Source: Bifidobacteriaceae bacterium (GTDB lineage Bacteria > Actinomycetota > Actinomycetes > Actinomycetales > WQXJ01). From it: 54,026 nt of DNA. A program made the position numbers and the translations under genes. Where the stretch lies: positions 1 through 54,026 of the forward strand of contig JAITJZ010000088.1 in the NCBI GenBank assembly GCA_031278655.1, given 5' to 3'. The notes under the pieces were generated by a model. It was not told the origin of the DNA. It ran no database searches and saw only the letters and a list, made by a program, of their open reading frames with translations. This document shows positions 30,646 to 37,815 of the stretch, one piece after another (positions within the stretch are counted from its first letter, which is position 1; each line of letters begins with the position of its first letter).

Positions 30646-32435
30646 GCGCCGCCGAGGAGCTGACGCCCCGCCAATTGCGCCGCCGGCTGCTGGCGCTGGC
30701 CCGCCCCATCATGGCGCCGCTGGGGATGTCGATCCTGTTCCGCACGGCGGCGCTGAGCGCTGGCATCGCGTTGGTGGCGTTGGCCGGCTGGGCGGTGCTC
30801 GCCGCCCGCGCGGATGCCGGCGCCGGCGAGTTGGCCGCCCGCCCGGTGATCCTCACACTGGTGGCGTTGGCGCTGGTCAAAGGCCTGGCGCGGTATCTGG
30901 AACAGTACTGCGGGCACTATGTGGCCTTCCGCGTGCTGGCCCGCCTGCGCCTCTACTTCTATGACCGGCTGGCGCCGCAAGCCCCGGCCGGGGTCGAGGG
31001 CTGCGACACCGGCGACCTGCTCGCCCGCGTCACCAAGGATGTCGACCGGGTGGAGGTGTTCTTCGCGCACACCATCGCCCCGGCCGTGACAGCGGTGATT
31101 GTGCCGCTGGCGAGCGTCGGCTTCGCCGCCGCCGCGCTCGGCCCCGGCCCGGCCGCGCCCCTGGCGGTGGGACTGGCGCTGGTCGGCTTGGCCACGCCCG
31201 CCCTCGGCCGGCGCGGCGCCGCCTTGGGCGCGGCCCAGGTCCGCGCCGCCCGCGGGCAGTTGGCCGGTCACGTCCGCGACTCCGTTCAGGGCGTGCGCGA
31301 GGTCCTGGCCTTCGCCTACCAGGACCGCCGTCTGGCCGAGCTGTCCTCGCCGGAGCGGACCCTGGCCGCCGGCCTGGCGGCCACCGGCCGCGCCAACGCC
31401 GAGCGCCGGGGCGCCAACGCCGCCATCATCGCCCTGACCGCCGTGGCCGAGTTGGCCGTCGGCCTGGCGGCGGGGCTGAGCCCGGCTGACCTCGGATTGG
31501 CCCTCGGCCTGGCGGCGGGCGCCTTCGCCCCGGTCCTCGGGGTCGAGGATTTCGCCGCCGGCCTGCAACAGGCCTACGCCTCGGCCCGCCGCGTCTTCGC
31601 CGTGACCGATGCCGCGCCCCTGGTTCAAGACCTGGTTCAGGACCGGGTCGAGGACCGGGTCCAGGACCCGGCGCCGGCCGCGCCCGTCCCGCTCGCCCGT
31701 CCCCCTGAACTGCGCTTCGAGTCCGTCACCTTCGCCTATCCGGGCGCCGGGCGCGACGCGCCGGCCGTGGTCGAGGTCTCGCTGACGGCCGCCGCCGGCC
31801 GGGTGACAGCCATTGTCGGGGCCTCCGGGTCCGGCAAGTCGACGCTGGCGGCGCTGGCGACACGTTCTTGGGACCCGGACGCCGGCGCCGTCCTCCTGGA
31901 CGGGCGCCCGCTGGCGGACTACCCGTTGGACCAATTGCGGGACGAGATCGCGGTCGCGGCCCAACGGCCGCACCTGTTCAACATGTCGATCGAGGACAAC
32001 CTGCGGTTGGCGCGGCCGGGCGCGACGGCGGGCGAACTGGACCGGGCGGCATCGGCGGCCCAACTGAGCGCCGTGGTGGACGAGCGCGAGGACGGCTGGC
32101 GGGCGCCGGTCGGGGAGCTGGGCGAATTGCTGTCCGGCGGCCAGCGTCAACGCCTGGCCCTGGCGCGGGCGCTGCTGCGCGAGCCGTCGCTGCTGATCCT
32201 GGACGAGGCCACGTCGCAACTCGACGCCGGCGTCGAGGCCCAGGTGCTGCGCGGCCTGGAGCGGGCCTGGCGCGGCAAGACGGTGATCGTCATCGCGCAC
32301 CGGCTGGCCAGCGTCAAGAACGCCGATGTCATCTACGTCATGGACGCCGGCCGGGTGGTCCAGCGCGGCGGCTACGCCGAACTGGCGTCCCGGCCGGGAC
32401 CTTTCGCTGACTTGCTGGCGCGGGAGGACCAATAG
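30642..32435 (+). CDS. cydC: ABC exporter permease/ATPase, CydC-like
   Basis: 4-bp overlap with cydD; GASGSGKSTL, LSGGQRQRLALARALL. Confidence 0.7.
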   Translation: MSAAEELTPRQLRRRLLALARPIMAPLGMSILFRTAALSAGIALVALAGWAVLAARADAGAGELAARPVILTLVALALVKGLARYLEQYCGHYVAFRVLARLRLYFYDRLAPQAPAGVEGCDTGDLLARVTKDVDRVEVFFAHTIAPAVTAVIVPLASVGFAAAALGPGPAAPLAVGLALVGLATPALGRRGAALGAAQVRAARGQLAGHVRDSVQGVREVLAFAYQDRRLAELSSPERTLAAGLAATGRANAERRGANAAIIALTAVAELAVGLAAGLSPADLGLALGLAAGAFAPVLGVEDFAAGLQQAYASARRVFAVTDAAPLVQDLVQDRVEDRVQDPAPAAPVPLARPPELRFESVTFAYPGAGRDAPAVVEVSLTAAAGRVTAIVGASGSGKSTLAALATRSWDPDAGAVLLDGRPLADYPLDQLRDEIAVAAQRPHLFNMSIEDNLRLARPGATAGELDRAASAAQLSAVVDEREDGWRAPVGELGELLSGGQRQRLALARALLREPSLLILDEATSQLDAGVEAQVLRGLERAWRGKTVIVIAHRLASVKNADVIYVMDAGRVVQRGGYAELASRPGPFADLLAREDQ

Positions 32436-32466
32436 CGGCGGACGGCCTGGCAACATTGATGGGACC

Positions 32467-33627
32467 ATGAGCCAAACCAGCGCCGTCTCCCCGGCCACGC
32501 GCCCCGCCCCGCGCGCCATGGCGCCGACCGTGGCCGGGCTGCTGGTCGGCGTTCAGGCGGCGTTGCTCAGTTGGATCGTGGTGGTGGCGCCGGTGGTGGC
32601 CGCCTTCACAGCGACCTCCGGGCAGGCCTTCAACGCTGGCGTGTCCTGGGCGGACGCCGCCCGCTTCGGCGCCGACCTGTGGGTGTTGGGGCATTTCGGC
32701 TGGACCGCGATTGGCCAGGACGCCCTCAGGGCGGTGGTGACGCTCAGCCCGCTGGGGTTGCCGCTGGTGTCGGTGCTCGCCTGCGTGGCGTTGACGCATG
32801 TGACCTCGGCCCGCGGTTGGCCGTTGATCGGCGGGGGAGCGGTTGGTTTCGTGGCGGTGGCCGCTTTTGTCGGCTATGTTGTGGCCGATGACGCCCGGCC
32901 GTCCGCCTGGGTGGCGCTGATCGGCGGCGGCGCGGCGGCGGTGGTGGGTTTGAGCTGGGGGGGCGGGCCTGCGCCGATGCCGTCGTCCTGGGTTTTGCCG
33001 GAGGCGGTGACGGCTGGGGCCAAGGCGGCCGCCGTCGCTGCCGGTTTGGTCTTGGCGGGGGCGTTGGCGCTGGTGGCGCCGTTGGCCGTGGGCGGTTGGG
33101 GACGCTTGCGGGAACTGTTCGGGTCGCTGGCGCCGGGCGTGGTTGGCGGGATCGCCTTGAGCGCGCTGTGCCTGGCCCTGGCCCCGAATCTGGTGGCTTG
33201 GCTGGTGGCGTATGTGGCGGGGCCGGGTTTCGCCTTCGGCGCCGGGACGGAGTTCTCGCCCTTCGCCACGGTGGGCGGGGTCGAGCCGGCTTTGCCGTTG
33301 CTGGCGTTGCTGCCGACCACCGACCCTCCGGCCGCCGCCCCGGCGGTGCTGGCCCTGCCGGTGGCGGCCGGGCTGGTGGCGGGTTGGCGGTTTCAGCGCC
33401 GGATCGGCGCCGCCTGGTGGCGCGGGCTGATCGGCGCCCAGTTGATCGGGCTGGTGGCGGCGGCGGGCCTGGCCGGGTTGGTGGCCTTGGCCGGGGGCGC
33501 GGCCGGGCCGGGCAGGCTGTCGCAGACCGGCGCCGGGTTCTGGCCGCTGATGGGCTGGCTTTGGCTGGAGCTGGCTGTTGGCGCCAGTATTGGCGCTTGT
33601 GTTCTACCCCGGCCGTGGCGGCGCTAA
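32467..33627 (+). CDS. DUF6350-like multi-TM membrane protein
   Basis: Actinobacterial polytopic membrane protein near purN. Confidence 0.65.
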   Translation: MSQTSAVSPATRPAPRAMAPTVAGLLVGVQAALLSWIVVVAPVVAAFTATSGQAFNAGVSWADAARFGADLWVLGHFGWTAIGQDALRAVVTLSPLGLPLVSVLACVALTHVTSARGWPLIGGGAVGFVAVAAFVGYVVADDARPSAWVALIGGGAAAVVGLSWGGGPAPMPSSWVLPEAVTAGAKAAAVAAGLVLAGALALVAPLAVGGWGRLRELFGSLAPGVVGGIALSALCLALAPNLVAWLVAYVAGPGFAFGAGTEFSPFATVGGVEPALPLLALLPTTDPPAAAPAVLALPVAAGLVAGWRFQRRIGAAWWRGLIGAQLIGLVAAAGLAGLVALAGGAAGPGRLSQTGAGFWPLMGWLWLELAVGASIGACVLPRPWRR

Positions 33628-33699
33628 GGTGAACCTAAGCGCTGGTGGCGGCCAGACGGCATCGGGCGCGGGCCGGCGGCTGGCTTGCTGGCGGGCACA

Positions 33700-33733
33700 C
33701 TGGGAACTAACCGGGAACTAACCGGGAACTAGA
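33700..33733. repeat. Three tandem 11-bp repeats (c[c/t]gggaactaa)
   Basis: ctgggaactaa ccgggaactaa ccgggaactag directly upstream of hemH. Confidence 0.9.
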
Positions 33734-33749
33734 CGGTGAGGGAGGGCGG

Positions 33750-34751
33750 ATGATTCTGCCGGGCGCGAAGACGGCGGTGCTGCTGGTCAACTTGGGCACC
33801 CCGGACACGCCGAGCCCCCGCGACGTGCGGCGTTACCTGCGGCAATTCCTGTCCGACAAGCGCGTGGTCAATCTCCACGCCTTTGTCTGGCGGGGCATTC
33901 TGGAGGGTTTCGTGCTGCCGTTCAGGGCGAGGCGGTCGGCGGAGAAATACCGTTCGATCTGGTTGGAGGAGGGCTCGCCGCTGGCCGTGTACACGGCCGC
34001 GCAAGCCGAGGGGGTGGGGCGGCGGTTGGCGGAGCGCCTGGATGAGCCGGTCCGGGTCGAGGCGGCCATGCGTTACGGCTCGCCGGGCGTGCGCACCAAA
34101 CTCGAGGCCTTGCGCGCGGGCGGGGTTGGGCGCGTGCTGGTGGTGCCGCTGTACCCGCAGTATTCGGTGCCGACGGTGGCCTCGATCATCGATGAGGTCG
34201 CGCGCTACGCGCTGCGGTCGATTCACCAACTCGAATACTCATTGGTGCATTCTTATCCCACGCTGCCTGGTTATATCGAGGCTTTGGCGCTGCGCGCCGA
34301 GGAGGCGTGGGAACGCCACGGCCGACCGGACTTCGCCGGCGGCGACAAGATGCTGCTGTCTTTCCACGGCATCCCGGTCTCGCTCGACCGCGCCGGCGAT
34401 CCCTATCGCGGCCAATGCCAGGAAACGGCCGTCGCGCTGCGCCGACGCCTGGCTTTGAGCGAGGAGGATTGCCTGGTCACCTTCCAGTCGAAGTTCGGCC
34501 CGATGCCGTGGCTCACCCCGGCCACGATTGACACGGTCGCGCGGTTGGGCTCGCAGGGCGTCAAGCGGATCGATGTGGCCTGCCCCGGCTTCGCCGCCGA
34601 TTGCCTGGAGACGCTCGAGGAGATCGACCTGCTGAACAAGGGCACCTACTTGGCCGCGCAGCCCGATGGCACGTTTGTGCGCCACCGCTGCCTGAACGAC
34701 CATCCGGCCTGGCTGGACGCCCTGGCCGACCTGGTCGAATCGCGTCTGTGA
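33750..34751 (+). CDS. hemH: Ferrochelatase, proteobacterial-type HemH
   Basis: VLLVNLGTPDTPSPRDVRRYLRQFLSDKRVV, LSFHGIPVS, CPGFAADCLETLEEI. Confidence 0.93.
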   Translation: MILPGAKTAVLLVNLGTPDTPSPRDVRRYLRQFLSDKRVVNLHAFVWRGILEGFVLPFRARRSAEKYRSIWLEEGSPLAVYTAAQAEGVGRRLAERLDEPVRVEAAMRYGSPGVRTKLEALRAGGVGRVLVVPLYPQYSVPTVASIIDEVARYALRSIHQLEYSLVHSYPTLPGYIEALALRAEEAWERHGRPDFAGGDKMLLSFHGIPVSLDRAGDPYRGQCQETAVALRRRLALSEEDCLVTFQSKFGPMPWLTPATIDTVARLGSQGVKRIDVACPGFAADCLETLEEIDLLNKGTYLAAQPDGTFVRHRCLNDHPAWLDALADLVESRL

Positions 34752-34767
34752 GGGCTGGGCGGCCGCC

Positions 34768-35475
34768 TCAGCCGCGCAGTTGGCGCAGAATCCTGGCCCA
34801 GTCCGATTTGGTGGCCTGCTCGAGCTGCGCCAGGCAGTCGTCCTGCCCCTCGATGGTCAGGGTCTGGCTCATGCATTGCTGGTACTCCCACTGATCGCCC
34901 CAGGTGACGAGCAGCGGGATGGAGTAAACGGCGAACATTCCGAGCAGTCCCAGGCCCATGGCCAGGTAGACCAGCACGCCTTTGGCCAGCGGCGTCCGCC
35001 GCGCCAGCGCGATCCCCCGGATGGCCACGACCAATGAGACGACCATGGCCGCCAGGCCCAGCGCGGGCCAGGGCAGCGGCAGCGTCAGCCCGATCATTGT
35101 CACCAGCGCGCCTCCGCCGAAGCCGATGACGTAGCGATTGACCCGGGTCAGTTGCTTCTTCTGCTCCGGGGTGAGGGCTTGGAGTTCGCGCTGGATGCGG
35201 GCGCGGCGGGCGGCGCGGTCGCTCTCGGGGCGGCCGGCGGGACCTGGATCGGCCCCGGGCGCGGATCGGGCGGGATGGCGGGGAAGCGGCGGCTGGGCCG
35301 GCGATGCCGTCGGGTCGGTTGGCGGCTGGGTTGGCGGCTGGGTTGGCGGCTGGGCCGGCGATGCCGTCGGTTCGGTTGGCGGGTCGGTCAGCGACGCCGC
35401 CGGGTTGGTTGGCGGCTGGGCTGGCGGTTCGACTGGCGGCGCTGGGTCGGAAGGTGTTTTGGCGCTGGGCACCCG
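34768..35475 (-). CDS. Membrane protein with Pro-rich repeat N-terminus
   Basis: QPPTQPPTQPPTDPTASPAQPP repeats followed by TM segments; exact start uncertain. Confidence 0.6.
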   Translation of the reverse strand, partial: RVPSAKTPSDPAPPVEPPAQPPTNPAASLTDPPTEPTASPAQPPTQPPTQPPTDPTASPAQPPLPRHPARSAPGADPGPAGRPESDRAARRARIQRELQALTPEQKKQLTRVNRYVIGFGGGALVTMIGLTLPLPWPALGLAAMVVSLVVAIRGIALARRTPLAKGVLVYLAMGLGLLGMFAVYSIPLLVTWGDQWEYQQCMSQTLTIEGQDDCLAQLEQATKSDWARILRQLRG

Positions 35476-35537
35476 GCCATTGTCTCGCGCCAACCGCGTC
35501 CGAGCCAACTGCGCCGCGCGCCCGGTATGGTGACGGG

Positions 35538-36125
35538 GTGGGTTTTCGAGTGGTCGTCCTCGCCTCCGGGGTCGGCAGCCTGGCCGAGGCCCTGATCCGG
35601 GCCGCTGGCGAGCCCGATTACCCGGCCAGGGTGGCGGCTGTGGGCGCCGACCGCCCGGCGCCCGCCTTGGCGATGGCCCGTTCGCACGGCCTGGCGGTTT
35701 TCAGGGTCTTCCCCGGCGACTTCGGCACGCGCGCCGAATGGGACCGGGCTTTGGCCGTGGCGGTCGCGGCCTTCCGGCCCGAACTGGTGGTCTCGGCCGG
35801 TTTCATGCGCGTCTTGGGGCCAGATTTCCTGGCCCGCTTCGGCGACCGCACCATCAACACCCATCCGGCCTTGCTGCCAGCCTTCGCCGGGGCGCACGCC
35901 GTGCGGGACGCCCTGGCCGCCGGGGCGGGGTTCACCGGGTGCACCATTCACCAAGTCGACGCCGGGGTCGACACCGGCCCGGTCTTGGCGCAGCGCCGGG
36001 TCCCCATCATGCCGGGTGACACCGAGGCGGTCTTGCACGCGCGCGTCAAGGTCCAAGAGCGCGAGCTGCTGGTCGAAGTCGTGGCGGCGCTGGCGCGCGG
36101 CGCCATCAAGCTCGCCCGTCCCTGA
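35538..36125 (+). CDS. purN: Phosphoribosylglycinamide formyltransferase
   Basis: FRVVVLASGVGSLAEALI, INTHPALLPAFAGAHAVRDAL, GCTIHQVDAGVDTGPVL; GTG start. Confidence 0.93.
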   Translation: MGFRVVVLASGVGSLAEALIRAAGEPDYPARVAAVGADRPAPALAMARSHGLAVFRVFPGDFGTRAEWDRALAVAVAAFRPELVVSAGFMRVLGPDFLARFGDRTINTHPALLPAFAGAHAVRDALAAGAGFTGCTIHQVDAGVDTGPVLAQRRVPIMPGDTEAVLHARVKVQERELLVEVVAALARGAIKLARP

Positions 36126-36300
36126 CCCCGCCCGGCCCGTCCCTGATCCCGCCCGGCCGTGCCTCCGCCCGGCCGTGCCTCCGCCCGGCCGTGCCTCCGC
36201 CCGGCCCGGACCCGCCCGGCCCGGACCCGCCCGGCCCCGCTTCGCCCTGACCCCGCCCGTCCCTGACCCCGCCCGACCCGGCCCCTGCCCGGCCCCCACG
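36120..36300. repeat. C-rich low-complexity tandem repeat tract
   Basis: cgtgcctccgcccggc repeated; cccggcccggacccg repeated. Confidence 0.85.
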
Positions 36301-36325
36301 GCGCCGCGCCACACTCCCCGCAAAA

Positions 36326-36340
36326 TGAAAACGGTTATCA
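36326..36340. promoter_or_regulatory. Putative Zur box TGAAAACGGTTATCA
   Basis: 15-bp near-perfect inverted repeat (TGAAAAC-G-GTTATCA) upstream of the AztD-like gene. Confidence 0.65.
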
Positions 36341-36433
36341 CTTGGCATGTTATGCTGGGCGCCCAGGCATAACGACAAGCCGTTCAAACCCAAACTCGAA
36401 AGGAGACGCGAGCCAGCGCTCGCGCAACAGACC

Positions 36434-37786
36434 ATGCATCTTTTAGAGCCCCTTTCAGCCTCCACGCCCGAGCGGCCCCGCCGCCGCGGGACCGCCGCCA
36501 CAGCGGCGCTGGCCGCGCTCGCCGCCGCCGCCCTGTCGCTGAGCGCCTGCGGCCAGGACGCCGACAGCGCCCAGAAATCGCCGTCCTCCACGCCACCGGC
36601 CAGCCCCGAAGAACAGGTCGAATCGGACGCCGGCGAAGTCGCCGCCCCGGCGCCGCGCCTGGCGCTGACCTACGACGGCGGCATCCAAGTGCTCGACGCC
36701 CTGACCCTGGAATTGGTGGCCGACCTGCCCCTCGACGGCTTCAACCGGCTCAACCCGGCGGGCGACCAGCGCCATGTCTTCGTGTCCACGGCCGGCGGCT
36801 TCAAACTCCTGGACACAGGCGTCTACGCCGTCGCCCACGGCGACCACGCGCACTACTACGCCGCCGCCCCGGTCCTGGAAGACGGCATCGTCGTGGCGGC
36901 CGAAACTCCCGGCCATGTGGTCGCCCACGACGACCTGACCAGCCTGTTCGATGACGCCACCGGGCACGTCACCATCCTCGAGGCGGACGACCTGGACGTG
37001 GTGACGCGCGAATACGACTCCCCGGCCGCGCATCACGGCGTGGCCGTGGCCCTGCCTGACGGCCAGCTCGTCGTCACCCAGGGGACCTCCGAGGAGCGGA
37101 CCGGGATCGTGGTGCTGGACGCCTCCGGCGCCCAAGTCGCGGAATCGGCCGACTGCCCCAATGTCCATGGCGAAGCCGTCGCGGCCGAAGAGGCCGTCGC
37201 CTTCGGCTGCCAGGGCGGCGCCCTGATCTACGCCGAAGGCGCCGTCGCCTTCGCGTCGGCCCCGGCGCCGGAGGGCCGCATCAGCACCATCGCGGCCAAC
37301 GAATCGAGCCCGGTGGCGCTCGCCAACTACTCGCTGACCGGCTCGGAGGCGCCCGCGACCAGCGTGGCCTTGATCGACACCGCCGCCAAGGCCGTGCGCA
37401 CCCTCGACCTCGGCACGCCCTATACCAACTTCACCGTCACCGACGAGGGCGTCGGCTTGGTCCTTGGCGCCGATGGCAAGCTCCATGTGATCGACTTGGC
37501 GGCGGCGGCGGAGACGGCGTCGTACCAGGTCATCGACCCGTTCGAGGTCCCGGCCGAGTGGCAGCAGCCGCGCCCGCGCGTCCTCATGGTGGCCGGCATG
37601 GCCTACGTCACCGACACCGCCGGGCAGGCGATCCACATCGTCGACCCGGCCACCGGCGAGATCTGGAAGTCCGGCGCCGTCTCGGTGGTGCCGAACGAGG
37701 TCGTCGGCGTCAGCGGCGAGGGGGCCGGCGAGCATGACCACGCCGAGGGCGAAGACCACGAGGACGAAGACCACGAGGACGAATAG
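36434..37786 (+). CDS. AztD-like zinc metallochaperone lipoprotein
   Basis: Lipobox LSLSACGQ; beta-propeller-like sequence with HGDHAHYY; His/Asp/Glu-rich C-terminus EHDHAEGEDHEDEDHEDE. Confidence 0.75.
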   Translation: MHLLEPLSASTPERPRRRGTAATAALAALAAAALSLSACGQDADSAQKSPSSTPPASPEEQVESDAGEVAAPAPRLALTYDGGIQVLDALTLELVADLPLDGFNRLNPAGDQRHVFVSTAGGFKLLDTGVYAVAHGDHAHYYAAAPVLEDGIVVAAETPGHVVAHDDLTSLFDDATGHVTILEADDLDVVTREYDSPAAHHGVAVALPDGQLVVTQGTSEERTGIVVLDASGAQVAESADCPNVHGEAVAAEEAVAFGCQGGALIYAEGAVAFASAPAPEGRISTIAANESSPVALANYSLTGSEAPATSVALIDTAAKAVRTLDLGTPYTNFTVTDEGVGLVLGADGKLHVIDLAAAAETASYQVIDPFEVPAEWQQPRPRVLMVAGMAYVTDTAGQAIHIVDPATGEIWKSGAVSVVPNEVVGVSGEGAGEHDHAEGEDHEDEDHEDE

Positions 37787-37815
37787 GCCTCCGGCGCCCG
37801 ATGCCGCTCGGCCGG

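Noticed and set aside
35388-36341. Minus-strand ORF rich in GRAGPGRAEARPGG
   Set aside because: Translation of the C-rich tandem tract and antisense purN.
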